A DNA stretch of 64,000 bases from Actinoplanes lutulentus. GTDB lineage: Bacteria; Actinomycetota; Actinomycetes; Mycobacteriales; Micromonosporaceae. Below are positions 34,098 through 42,004 of this stretch, in pieces (within the stretch, counting starts at the first letter, position 1; each line of letters opens with the position of its first letter). The position numbers and the translations under genes are program-made. The notes under the pieces are model-generated. The model did no database searches. It had not been told where the DNA came from and saw only the letters and a program-made list of their open reading frames with translations. The DNA lies in NCBI RefSeq assembly GCF_003259845.1, contig NZ_QLMJ01000024.1, positions 62,001-126,000 of the forward strand. Reading direction: 5' to 3'.

Positions 34098-34128
34098 CGT
34101 CTGCACGTGCATCTGCTCCGCGCAGATG
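34098..34128. promoter_or_regulatory. Operator-like element upstream of the XRE regulator
   Basis: 34102-34115 reads TGCACGTGCATCTG, 14 bases identical to the palindrome found upstream of the DUF397 gene, and 34098-34115 matches that 18-mer at 15 positions. CATCTGC at 34110-34116 is also inverted at 34122-34128. It lies between the divergent hypothetical operon and the XRE gene. Confidence 0.55.
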
Positions 34129-34228
34129 CGCCCGGTCGACTGCCAGACGTGGTTTCGCGGCGGACGATCTCCGCTCTAGGATGCTTGTGACTGTGCCGGG
34201 CAGTCACATCGTGGCGACGAGGAGTCAG

Positions 34229-35119
34229 GTGAGCGCGGGTTCGCAGGAGGAGGCGCCGGGCGGTGGCCCGACCGTCCTCCGCATTCTGCTCGGCTCCCAG
34301 CTCCGGAAGCTGCGAGAGTCCAAGGGAATCACCCGTGAGGCGGCCGGTTACGAGATCCGGGCCTCCGGTTCGAAGATCAGCCGGATCGAACTGGGCCGGG
34401 TCAGCTTCAAGGAACGCGACGTCACCGACCTCTTGACCATGTACGGCGTGGTCGACGATGACGAGCGCGAAGCATTGATCGGGCTCGCTCGGCAGGCCAA
34501 CAGCCCGGGTTGGTGGCATCACTTCAGCGATGTCCTTCCCGGCTGGTTCCAGGCGTACCTCGGGCTGGAGGCGGCGGCCTCGCTCATTCGTACCTATGAG
34601 ATCCAGTTTGTTCCGGGCCTTCTGCAGACGCCGGACTACGCGCGCGCGGTGATCATGCTGGGTCACGCGGGCGCGAGCGCCGCGGAGATCGATCGCCGTG
34701 TCGAGGTCCGGCGCCACCGGCAGCAGATTCTCACCCGCTCGGGTGGCCCGCAGCTCTGGGCCGTGATCGACGAGGCTGTGCTGCGCCGGCCGATCGGCGG
34801 CGTCGAGGTGATGCGCCAGCAGATCGAGGCACTGATCGAGGCGTCGAAGATGCCGGGCGTGCGGCTCCAGATCATCCCGTTCCACGCCGGTGGGCACGCC
34901 GCGGCCGGCGGCCCGTTCGCGATCCTGCGCTTCCCCGAGCCGGAGCTGCCGGACGTGGTCTACGTCGAGCAGCTGACCAGCGCGATCTACCTGGACAAGC
35001 GCGAGGACGTCGACCACTACGCGATGGCGATGGAGCGGGTCTGCATCGACGCCGAGCCGCCGAACCACACGCCCGAGATCCTCGGCAAGCTGCTGCACGA
35101 GATCGGGCGGCCCGCCTGA
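34229..35119 (+). CDS. XRE-family transcriptional regulator with DUF5753 domain
   Basis: The product is 296 aa. The N-terminal Cro/C1 helix-turn-helix (LGSQLRKLRESKGITREAAGYEIRASGSKISRIELG) is followed by the actinobacterial DUF5753 domain (IRTYEIQFVPGLLQTPDYARAV, then VRLQIIPFHAGGH and VVYVEQLTSAIYLD). Such regulators are paired with DUF397 proteins in developmental control of actinomycetes (WhiJ-type loci). I chose GTG 34229 after GAGGAG; ATG 34181 is also in frame. Its DUF397 partner is convergent at 35187-35423, and both promoters share a palindromic motif. Confidence 0.92.
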   Translation: MSAGSQEEAPGGGPTVLRILLGSQLRKLRESKGITREAAGYEIRASGSKISRIELGRVSFKERDVTDLLTMYGVVDDDEREALIGLARQANSPGWWHHFSDVLPGWFQAYLGLEAAASLIRTYEIQFVPGLLQTPDYARAVIMLGHAGASAAEIDRRVEVRRHRQQILTRSGGPQLWAVIDEAVLRRPIGGVEVMRQQIEALIEASKMPGVRLQIIPFHAGGHAAAGGPFAILRFPEPELPDVVYVEQLTSAIYLDKREDVDHYAMAMERVCIDAEPPNHTPEILGKLLHEIGRPA

Positions 35120-35143
35120 GAGCCAAGGGCGGGACACAAAAGC

Positions 35144-35172
35144 ACGGTCCGGTCGCCGCGCGACCGGACCGT
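35144..35172. terminator. Bidirectional hairpin terminator between the XRE and DUF397 genes
   Basis: ACGGTCCGGTCGC (35144-35156) pairs perfectly with 35160-35172 over a 3-nt loop, followed by TTTCTGT. It lies between convergent genes. Confidence 0.85.
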
Positions 35173-35186
35173 TTCTGTCTCCGGTC

Positions 35187-35423
35187 TCAGGCGACCAGGT
35201 TGTCGAAGTCTCCGTCACGGACGCCACCGAGGAAGGCCTCGATCTCGGCGCGGGTGTAGATCAGCGCAGCACCCTCGGGGTCCCTGGAGTTGCGCATGGC
35301 GACATCGCCACCGGGCAGGACAGCGCACTCCACACAGTTGCCACTCGGGTTGCTGCGACGGCTCTTCTGCCAGACAGCGCCCTGCAGTTGGCCGGCTGGC
35401 ATGCCGTTGACCATGTAGGCCAT
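35187..35423 (-). CDS. DUF397 domain-containing protein
   Basis: This 78-aa protein has the DUF397 signature: VWQKSRRSNPSGNCVECAVLPGGDVAMRNSRDPEGAALIYTRAEIEAFLGGVRDGDFD. These small proteins act with XRE-DUF5753 regulators, probably as antagonists or co-factors, much like antitoxin/regulator pairs. ATG 35423 follows AAGGGA. The promoter region carries a perfect 18-bp palindrome at 35502-35519. Confidence 0.93.
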   Translation of the reverse strand: MAYMVNGMPAGQLQGAVWQKSRRSNPSGNCVECAVLPGGDVAMRNSRDPEGAALIYTRAEIEAFLGGVRDGDFDNLVA

Positions 35424-35501
35424 TCCAAGCTCCCTTGGTCAGCCCCGGACCGCCGATCGATCCGGGGGTGGTGATGTCACGTGCCAATCGGGCCGAGAAT
35501 G

Positions 35502-35519
35502 CAGATGCACGTGCATCTG
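35502..35519. promoter_or_regulatory. Perfect palindromic operator upstream of the DUF397 gene
   Basis: CAGATGCACGTGCATCTG is an 18-bp perfect palindrome 79 bases upstream of the DUF397 start. Fourteen of its bases recur upstream of the XRE gene (34102-34115). It is the best candidate for the binding site of the XRE-DUF5753 regulator. Confidence 0.6.
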
Positions 35520-35682
35520 GCCTTGCGTAGTCACGTGATTTTGAGCATGATAACGCACGTACTGGTCCCCATGGTTGTCACTTAGGGTGACATCTTTAGG
35601 TGATGGGTCGGTCGCGGAGCGACGTCTGCGGCCTCAGCGCGAGGCTCCCTGGCGGGGGCGTTCTGAGCGAGAGGTGACGAGT

Positions 35683-35934
35683 GTGTCGATACCCAACATC
35701 GGCCCGGAACATCCTGATCCGACGAGTCCGTCGGTGCCCGAGCTGACGCGCCGCGGGAATCCGGCGCTGCTGTTCCGAGATGAGCCCGCCATCGGCGAAG
35801 TTGTCGCGGCGGACTCGCGGGCCAGCACGGTCTCGCACCGGTTCGGCGGGGTGAGGTACGCGTTGAGTCGGCCCGGTGGTTGGACCACCACCGGGTCGCC
35901 TGTCGAGGAGGGTGAGTCCGACGCGCGCGAGTGA
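35683..35934 (+). CDS. Hypothetical protein, 83 aa
   Basis: A short Pro/Ser-rich protein starting at GTG 35683 behind GAGAGG (SIPNIGPEHPDPTSPSVPELTRRGNPALLFRDEPAIGEVV). It is soluble and has no recognised domain. It is immediately followed by another small frame on the same strand. Coding status rests on the ribosome binding site and a sensible composition only. Confidence 0.45.
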   Translation: MSIPNIGPEHPDPTSPSVPELTRRGNPALLFRDEPAIGEVVAADSRASTVSHRFGGVRYALSRPGGWTTTGSPVEEGESDARE

Positions 35935-35995
35935 CCTCATTCGTTGCCGCCAGCCACGGCCGGCCGGCCCACGGCCCGCCCGGAGCAGGTGGGGC

Positions 35996-36301
35996 GTGTC
36001 GGCGCCACGGATCCGTAACGATCGGTTGCGGCCGAGCAGCCCGCTCTGGCCGGTGTACGAGTTCGCCGAGACGGATTACTGCTACGGCGTCGGCTCGATC
36101 CGGCTCCGGGTGACGCGTGTCGACCGGTCGAAGCCGATCCCGCACGACGGTGACACCTGGTTCGGTGTGCGAGGCGTGGTCGTCGACCGGGCCGGCCATG
36201 CCGGCGAGGTCCGGGAGATGTTGATCCGGGCGGGGCGGTTGCCCGTCCCGCCGGCGTGCAAGCGTCCGCGCTTGCGGGTGTTACGGAGTACACCCGTCTG
36301 A
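35996..36301 (+). CDS. Hypothetical protein, 101 aa
   Basis: The probable start is GTG 35996, after a GGAGCAGGTGGGG stretch. The product has a beta-rich core: VYEFAETDYCYGVGSIRLRVTRVDR, HDGDTWFGVRGVVVDRAGHAGEVREMLIRAGRLPVPPA. The conserved-looking VYEF..DYCYG and DGDTWFGV motifs suggest a real protein, but I cannot name a family. It lies after the 83-aa gene and before a strong terminator. Confidence 0.6.
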   Translation: MSAPRIRNDRLRPSSPLWPVYEFAETDYCYGVGSIRLRVTRVDRSKPIPHDGDTWFGVRGVVVDRAGHAGEVREMLIRAGRLPVPPACKRPRLRVLRSTPV

Positions 36302-36380
36302 CGCCGGATGGACGGTCCGGTTCCCCGTGCTGGACCGCCCATCCGGTCTTGGAAATTCCCTGAAAAATCGAGCTTTACTG

Positions 36381-36416
36381 GAAAACCCCCGCCGGGCCGA
36401 GCCGGCGGGGGTTTTC
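36381..36416. terminator. Strong bidirectional hairpin terminator
   Basis: GAAAACCCCCGCCGG (36381-36395) pairs perfectly with 36402-36416, giving A-rich and T-rich flanks on both strands. It serves the 101-aa gene on the plus strand and the methyltransferase gene on the minus strand. Confidence 0.9.
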
Positions 36417-36432
36417 ACATGCGTGACGTGTC

Positions 36433-37245
36433 TCAGGGTTTGCGCGCGACCCCGGACCAGTAATAGGCGGCTTTCGGGTCGGCGACCTCGTCGTCGGGCC
36501 GCCAGCTCGACACCGGGACCAGGCCCGGCTCCAGCATCTCCCAATCACCGAAGAAGCGCCGCACCTCGTCCTCGGTGCGGGCCACCAGCGTCATCCCGGC
36601 GCCGGTTGCGGCGGCGACTGCCGCGTTCACCTCGTCGGCGTTGAAGTCGGCGGTCGGGTGGGTGATCGCCAGCAGGCTGCCGGACGGCAGAGCGTCGCGC
36701 AGCGCGGCCACCGTGGCCCACGGGTCGTCGGTGTCGGAGAGCAGCATCAGGATCGCGATCAGGGTGAGGCCGACCGGTTTCGTCAGGTCCAGCGTCTCGC
36801 GCAGCGCCGGGTCATCGAGGATCGACCGCGGATCGCGGATGTCGGCCGAGATGTACTCACTGCGGCCCTCCGGCGTGCTGATCATCAGGGCGCGGGCGTG
36901 GACCAGCACGATCGGGTCGTTGTCCACATAGACAACCCGGGCCTCTTTGTTGAGCCCCTGGGCGATCTCGTGGAGGTTGGGCCGGGTCGGGATGCCGGTG
37001 CCGACGTCCAGGAACTGGCTGATGCCCTCTTTCGCCACCAGGTCGCGGGCGACCCGGTGGACGAACTTGCGGTTTTCCCCTGCCATGTAACGCATGCCGG
37101 GGATGGCTTTCATCATGGCCTCGCCGACGGCTCGGTCGACGGCGAAGTTGTCCTTGCCGCCGAGCCAGTAGTCGTAGATGCGGGCGGAGTGCGGGACGTT
37201 GATATTGACCCCGGGCGGGGCCACCTCGTTGCTGGCCTTGTCCAC
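36433..37245 (-). CDS. SAM-dependent methyltransferase, DUF574/Methyltransf_19 family
   Basis: The product is 270 aa. The start NINVPHSARIYDYWLGGKDNFAVDR is the hallmark of this actinobacterial family; the SAM site follows (ISQFLDVGTGIPTRPNLHEIAQ, VVYVDNDPIVLVHARAL). GTG 37245 lies behind AAGGAGG. The family is expanded in actinomycetes and its substrates are unknown. No biosynthetic cluster is adjacent. Confidence 0.9.
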   Translation of the reverse strand: MDKASNEVAPPGVNINVPHSARIYDYWLGGKDNFAVDRAVGEAMMKAIPGMRYMAGENRKFVHRVARDLVAKEGISQFLDVGTGIPTRPNLHEIAQGLNKEARVVYVDNDPIVLVHARALMISTPEGRSEYISADIRDPRSILDDPALRETLDLTKPVGLTLIAILMLLSDTDDPWATVAALRDALPSGSLLAITHPTADFNADEVNAAVAAATGAGMTLVARTEDEVRRFFGDWEMLEPGLVPVSSWRPDDEVADPKAAYYWSGVARKP

Positions 37246-37363
37246 GACCGCCTCCTTGCGCCACGACCCCGTCGCCGATCAACTCGGCCCGTCCAGGGTA
37301 GCGGCAATGATTGACCGACTTAACCCCCGGAGACCGAATACGGCTACCGAATGTGCCGGGTCG

Positions 37364-38965
37364 TCAGGCTGCCGAGGCGTGCGCGGCATGCCCTCTCGTG
37401 CCGCCCCGATGGTCGGTGGCGGAGACGACGCGGTCACGTCCTGCGTGCTTGGCAGCGTACAGGCGACTGTCTGCTGTGGACAGTAGGGTCGGCTGGGTCG
37501 GTGCCGGGACCTCGTCGGAGACCGCGACACCAATGCTCACCGTGACCGGCAGACCGTGGGTGATCGGTGCCCAATCGTGAGCGCGGACCGACCGCCGGAT
37601 GTTGTCCAGGATCGTTCTGGCTCGGCGCGGGTTCGTGCTCGGCAGCACGATCAAGAACTCCTCGCCGCCGATCCGGGCCGCGAAACCGTCCGGGCAGGCG
37701 CCCGCCACGCCTCGGGCCAGCAGGTCGGCGACCGCGACCAGAACCTGGTCGCCGACGCTGTGCGAGAGCCGGTCGTTGATCTGCTTGAAGTGATCGAGGT
37801 CGACCAGGGCGACGGTGAGGGCGGGGTCGCTCTGGATCAGCTCCGGCAGCCTCTCGTCCACGAACCTCCGGTTGTGCAGGCCGGTCAGCTGGTCACGCCG
37901 AGCCTGCTCGCGGAACCGCTCGGCCTCCTGCCGAGCCTCGTCGGTCTCGAACATCGCCTGCCGGGTCCGGGTCCGTGCCTCCCGCTGCAGCGAGTGCCTG
38001 CTTTGGTACGCACTAAAAAAGACCTTGTGCGCCTCGAACGCTTCCGCAAAAGCACCCTGGGCGGCGTGCAGTTCGGCCTGCTCCTGGTGAACGCGCACCA
38101 AGAGATCGCCGAGGTCACGCTCCAGGCACATGCCGCGGGAGGTGTCGAGGGTGGACTGGGCCCGCTGGTACGCACCGAGGCCCCGCTGCGCCCGGGCCAG
38201 CGTGAGCAGGTACATCGCCAGCGCGTCGGCGGCGTCGTACCGGCCCTCCTCGTGCCGTTCGATGCACTTGTGCATGGTGGCCTCGGCATCGGCGAACCGG
38301 CCGTTGCCGATCTGGATCCAGCCGACGGTGTCCAGGTACGCCGGCTCGAGCTTCTCGCCCCGCTCGTCGGCGAGCAGCAGCAGCCGGTCGGCGACCTCCT
38401 CGGCACGCTTCTGGTTGCCGGTGTCGAACTCGGTGTACGCGTAGTTGTTCAGCAGGCAGAGCAGGGCCGGAGAGCCGGTCTCGACGGCCAGCTGCTCGGC
38501 CTGCTGGTAACGGATCCGGGCCGCGTCCATCGAGCCGGCCGCCCAGAGCGCGTCAGCCAGCTTGGTGCGGTGCCAGATGTGCATGTGCGTGGTGGCGTCG
38601 CCGTCGAGCAGCTCGACCGCGAGCACGGCCTGCTCCAGCGCCTGCTCAGCGTCGCTGAGGTGCTGGTGGATGTAGGACCAGACCAGGTGGGTACGCGCCA
38701 TCAGCCGCCGGTCGTCGTGGCTGAGCGCCCACTGGTGCACCTGCCAGATCTGTGCCGACGCGGCCGCCACGTCCCCGGACCGCAGCCGCATGTTGGCCTG
38801 GCAGAGCTGCGCCCGGGCCACCAGCGACTCGTCGCCGAGGGCGAGCGCGGCCTGTTCGATCGCGAGGGCGTTCCGCAGCTCGGCCGCCGCGTTCCAGGAC
38901 CGCTCGTCCTCGATCTTGAGGAGAGCGTCCGAAAGTGCCTCGATGCTGTTCACGAGCTCGTCCAC
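37364..38965 (-). CDS. TPR-repeat GGDEF diguanylate cyclase
   Basis: The product is 533 aa. An N-terminal tetratricopeptide-like helical array (about 1-330, with repeating AxxxxxxALxL patterns) and a short coiled coil precede a GGDEF domain (about 350-515): RDQLTGLHNRRFVDERL, VDLDHFKQINDRLSHSVGDQVL and an intact GGEEF motif, so cyclic di-GMP synthesis is expected. No RxxD inhibitory site is visible ahead of GGEEF. I chose GTG 38965 after GAGAGGAGA; the frame continues antisense through the transporter gene without support. It is soluble. No phosphodiesterase lies nearby. Confidence 0.9.
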   Translation of the reverse strand: MDELVNSIEALSDALLKIEDERSWNAAAELRNALAIEQAALALGDESLVARAQLCQANMRLRSGDVAAASAQIWQVHQWALSHDDRRLMARTHLVWSYIHQHLSDAEQALEQAVLAVELLDGDATTHMHIWHRTKLADALWAAGSMDAARIRYQQAEQLAVETGSPALLCLLNNYAYTEFDTGNQKRAEEVADRLLLLADERGEKLEPAYLDTVGWIQIGNGRFADAEATMHKCIERHEEGRYDAADALAMYLLTLARAQRGLGAYQRAQSTLDTSRGMCLERDLGDLLVRVHQEQAELHAAQGAFAEAFEAHKVFFSAYQSRHSLQREARTRTRQAMFETDEARQEAERFREQARRDQLTGLHNRRFVDERLPELIQSDPALTVALVDLDHFKQINDRLSHSVGDQVLVAVADLLARGVAGACPDGFAARIGGEEFLIVLPSTNPRRARTILDNIRRSVRAHDWAPITHGLPVTVSIGVAVSDEVPAPTQPTLLSTADSRLYAAKHAGRDRVVSATDHRGGTRGHAAHASAA

Positions 38966-39083
38966 CCGGGTTCTCCTCTCACCTGCTGAGGGCTCCGATC
39001 GGCCGAGCCTTGCCAAGCCTGAAGGATTTCGCTCTGCGTTCGTCGAGAGTAGCTCTGCGTAAACGGACAATCGCCCACATGTG

Positions 39084-39118
39084 ACGACGCCCGCACTCAT
39101 CGTGAGTGCGGGCGTCGT
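39084..39118 (-). terminator. Hairpin terminator after the DHA2 transporter gene
   Basis: ACGACGCCCGCACTCA (39084-39099) pairs perfectly with 39103-39118 over a 3-nt loop, 15 bases beyond the transporter stop codon. Confidence 0.85.
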
Positions 39119-39132
39119 GAACGCGGATCGAA

Positions 39133-40713
39133 TTACTTGGCGAGGACCGGCTCCTTCTCGACGGCGACCGGCGGGGTGCCGATGTCGACCGTGCTGCGCA
39201 GCTTCGCGGGCTTCATCGCGATCGCCGCGATCACACCGATCACCGCGACAGCGGCGGAGATCAGGAAGATGTGGCCGGTGGCGTCGCCGTACGCGGCCCG
39301 GACCATGTGCTGGACCGCCTCCGGAAGGCTGCTCAGGTTGAGCACGCTGACGCCTTCGCTGCTGCCGCCCGACGCGCCCGCCGCGGCGAGCTGCTCGGTC
39401 ATCGACTCGGACACCCGCCGGGCCAGGACCGCGCCGAGGACCGAGACGCCGATCGTGCCACCGAGCGAGCGGAAGAAGGCGATCGTCGAGCTGGCCGCGC
39501 CGATGTCCTTGAGCGAGACGGTGTTCTGAACCGCGAGGACCAGGTTCTGCATCGACATGCCGACACCGATGCCGACCAGGGCCATCGAGGCGCCGACGTA
39601 CCAGAGCGAGGTGTCGTGGTCGAGCATCGAGAGCCCGGCGAAACCGACGACCAGGGTGATCGTGCCGGCCACGATGTACGGCTTGATCAGGCCGCTCTTG
39701 GTGATCATCCGACCGGCGATGGTCGAGGAGATCAGGATGCCGATCATCATCGGGATCATCAGCAGGCCTGCCTGGGTCGGGCTGTACCCGCGGCCGATCT
39801 GGAAGTACTGGCCGAGGAAGACCGAGCCGCCGAACATCGCCATGCCGACCGCGAGGCTGCCGATGATGGCGAGCGCCGTGGTGCGCTGGCGGACGATCTG
39901 CAGCGGGACGACCGGCTCGCTGACCCGCGACTCCACCCAGACGGCGAGAGCGAGCAGGACCAGGCCGCCGCCGACCATGGCGAAGGTCTCCCAGGACATC
40001 CAGGCGAACGTGCTGTCGACGAACGAGACCCAGACCAGGATCACGCTGACGCCGGCCGCGATCAGGCTGGCACCGAGGTAGTCGATCTTCACGTTGTCCC
40101 GGCGCATCACCGGCAGATGCAGGGTCTTCTGCAGGACGACCAGGGCGATCACGGCGAGCGGCGCGCCGATGAAGAAGCACCAGCGCCAGCCGAGCGCGTC
40201 GGTGTCCACGATCAGGCCACCGAGCAGCGGGCCGCCGACGGTGGCGAGAGCCATGACGCCGCCGAGGTAACCGTTGTAACGGCCGCGCTCCCGCGGCGGG
40301 ATCATCGCGGCGATCGCCACCTGGACCAGCGCCTGCACGCCGCCCATGCCGAGGCCCTGGAACGCGCGGGCCGCGATCAGCTGCTCGGTGTTCTGGGTGA
40401 AGCCGGCGATCAACGATCCCAGCACGAAGACGACGATCGAGATCTGGACCAGCATCTTCTTGCTGTACAGGTCGGAGAGTTTGCCCCAGATCGGTGTGCT
40501 CGCGGTGGCCGTGAGCAGAGTGGCCGTGACGACCCAGGTGTACTGGGTCTGGCTGCCGTTCAGATCACCGATGATCTTCGGAAGCGCGGTGGAGACGATG
40601 GTGGAGCTGGCCATCGCGACGAAGAGCACGAGCAGGAGCCCGGAAAGGGCTTCCATGATCTCGCGGTGCGTCATCGCGGTCTGGTCGGCCCGGGTTGTTG
40701 TTGGGGCGCTCAT
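39133..40713 (-). CDS. DHA2 family MFS drug efflux transporter
   Basis: This 526-aa protein has 14 predicted membrane helices. It shows MFS motif A (GKLSDLYSKK), motif C-like GGPLLGGLIVD and the DHA2-type 14-helix length, matching EmrB/QacA-like proton-driven exporters of hydrophobic drugs. Its start overlaps the stop of the MarR gene by 4 bp, so the regulator is co-transcribed upstream. A divergent TetR gene adds a second layer of control. Substrate is unknown. Confidence 0.93.
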   Translation of the reverse strand: MSAPTTTRADQTAMTHREIMEALSGLLLVLFVAMASSTIVSTALPKIIGDLNGSQTQYTWVVTATLLTATASTPIWGKLSDLYSKKMLVQISIVVFVLGSLIAGFTQNTEQLIAARAFQGLGMGGVQALVQVAIAAMIPPRERGRYNGYLGGVMALATVGGPLLGGLIVDTDALGWRWCFFIGAPLAVIALVVLQKTLHLPVMRRDNVKIDYLGASLIAAGVSVILVWVSFVDSTFAWMSWETFAMVGGGLVLLALAVWVESRVSEPVVPLQIVRQRTTALAIIGSLAVGMAMFGGSVFLGQYFQIGRGYSPTQAGLLMIPMMIGILISSTIAGRMITKSGLIKPYIVAGTITLVVGFAGLSMLDHDTSLWYVGASMALVGIGVGMSMQNLVLAVQNTVSLKDIGAASSTIAFFRSLGGTIGVSVLGAVLARRVSESMTEQLAAAGASGGSSEGVSVLNLSSLPEAVQHMVRAAYGDATGHIFLISAAVAVIGVIAAIAMKPAKLRSTVDIGTPPVAVEKEPVLAK

Positions 40714-41177
40714 CGCGCTGCCTCCAAGCTGGGCGTGCCGAGTTGGGATTGCTGAGTGATCAGGTCTTGGGCGAAGCGCTGCAGTGATGCCGCAAAGGCG
40801 GCGATCTCCTCAGGGCTCCACTCGGAGAGGGCGCCGGCGAGCCGCTGGTCGTAATGCGCGATGACCTCGTCGAGCGCGGTGTTGCCCTTGCCGGTGAGGC
40901 GAAGGGTGCTGGCGCGGCCGTCGTCCGGGTCGGCGGCGCGGGCCACCAGGCCGGTGCGGACCAGGGCGCCGATCGTGCGGCTGATGGTCGACGGGTCGAG
41001 CGCGTGCTCGGCGGCGAGGTCCTTCATGTGGCAGCCGAGGGGCTCGCTGCGGCGGATCGCGGTGAGGACGCCGACGGTGCCGACCGGTGTGACCGAGCTC
41101 TGCTTCATCAGGCGTACCGCCTTGAGCAGCTCCTGCAGGGCCGCCACCAAGCGGTGCGAACCGCTGTCGTTCTCCAT
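40710..41177 (-). CDS. MarR-family transcriptional regulator
   Basis: The product is 155 aa. The winged helix is clear (HMKDLAAEHALDPSTISRTIGALVRTGLVARAADPDDGRASTLRLTGKG). I chose ATG 41177 because GGGAGGT precedes it; the 10-codon extension to 41207 lacks a site. It probably represses its own operon with the DHA2 exporter in response to a toxic ligand. Confidence 0.92.
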   Translation of the reverse strand: MENDSGSHRLVAALQELLKAVRLMKQSSVTPVGTVGVLTAIRRSEPLGCHMKDLAAEHALDPSTISRTIGALVRTGLVARAADPDDGRASTLRLTGKGNTALDEVIAHYDQRLAGALSEWSPEEIAAFAASLQRFAQDLITQQSQLGTPSLEAAR

Positions 41178-41217
41178 GGCACCTCCCGTGATGCTTGCTG
41201 CATACAACTATCTACCC

Positions 41218-41240
41218 AAACTTGCCTGCTGCGCAAGTTT
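41218..41240. promoter_or_regulatory. Inverted repeat in the MarR/TetR divergent promoter
   Basis: AAACTTGC (41218-41225) is perfectly inverted at 41233-41240 around a 7-base centre. It lies in the 103-bp region between the divergent regulators, as expected of a TetR-type operator. Confidence 0.55.
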
Positions 41241-41280
41241 TCTCATTGGGAACTGAGTCACACGCCGATATGCTCATCCC

Positions 41281-41883
41281 ATGAGCGTGCCGACCACCGA
41301 GCCGGGCCTTCGCGAGCGCAAGAAGGCAGCTACTCGCCTCTCCCTGTACGAGGCGGCATTCCGCCTCGCGTTGGAGCACGGCCCGGACCGGATCACGGTC
41401 GAGGCGATCGCGGACGAGGCCGGCGTCTCCCGGCGTACGTTCTCGAATTACTTCGCCAACAAGGAGGAGGCGCTCTTCTACGGCGACCGCCTGCGGATGC
41501 GGCAGATGGCGGACATGGTCCGCGCCCGTCCGCCGGACGAGCCGGCCTGGGCGGCGCTCAGCGCGGCCGCCGCGGAGTTCTACGGAGAGCGAGGCGATCT
41601 TGATCCGGAGTGGACGGCGCGCACGCGCCTGATCCGCCGGCACCCGTCGCTCGCCGCCGCACAGATGCAGAGCTTCGCAGCGATGGAGCGTGAGATCGCC
41701 GCGGAGGTTTCCGGCCGTCTGGGTCGTTCCGACCCCCGAGGGGTACGCGCGAGGCTCATCTCCGCCACGTTCCTGGTGACGTTGCGCGTCTCGTTGACGG
41801 TCTGGCTGGAGCACCCGGCGGACACGACGTTCTGGGACCTGGCCGGCGAGTCGCTGGCCGAGGCCGGCCGCGGTTTCGCCTGA
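41281..41883 (+). CDS. TetR-family transcriptional regulator
   Basis: The product is 200 aa, with the N-terminal TetR domain RKKAATRLSLYEAAFRLALEHGPDRITVEAIADEAGVSRRTFSNYFANKEEAL and a helical ligand-binding domain. ATG 41281. It is divergent from the MarR-DHA2 operon and likely controls it and itself through the nearby inverted repeat. Ligand is unknown. Confidence 0.92.
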   Translation: MSVPTTEPGLRERKKAATRLSLYEAAFRLALEHGPDRITVEAIADEAGVSRRTFSNYFANKEEALFYGDRLRMRQMADMVRARPPDEPAWAALSAAAAEFYGERGDLDPEWTARTRLIRRHPSLAAAQMQSFAAMEREIAAEVSGRLGRSDPRGVRARLISATFLVTLRVSLTVWLEHPADTTFWDLAGESLAEAGRGFA

Positions 41884-41885
41884 CC

Positions 41886-41930
41886 CGACGAGCCTGATCG
41901 AAGCCTGACTCGACGAGCCTGATCAAAGCC
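41886..41930. repeat. Two-copy 20-bp direct repeat (25-bp period)
   Basis: Units at 41886-41905 and 41911-41930 (CGACGAGCCTGATC followed by RAAGCC) differ at one base. They lie just after the TetR stop and before the terminator. Confidence 0.85.
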
Positions 41931-41946
41931 GGTCAGGGCAACGAAA

Positions 41947-41983
41947 AGCGCTATTCCGGGACGGGGGGACCCGGAATAGCGCT
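41947..41983. terminator. Bidirectional hairpin terminator between the TetR and chitinase genes
   Basis: AGCGCTATTCCGGG (41947-41960) pairs perfectly with 41970-41983 across a 9-nt loop, between two convergent genes. Confidence 0.85.
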
Positions 41984-42004
41984 GCTCGTGACTTACCCCG
42001 AGGG

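Noticed and set aside
38966..40180. N-terminal extension of the GGDEF frame through the transporter gene
   Set aside because: The extension is antisense to a 14-helix transporter and is Arg/Gly/Pro-rich; GTG 38965 has a strong ribosome binding site.
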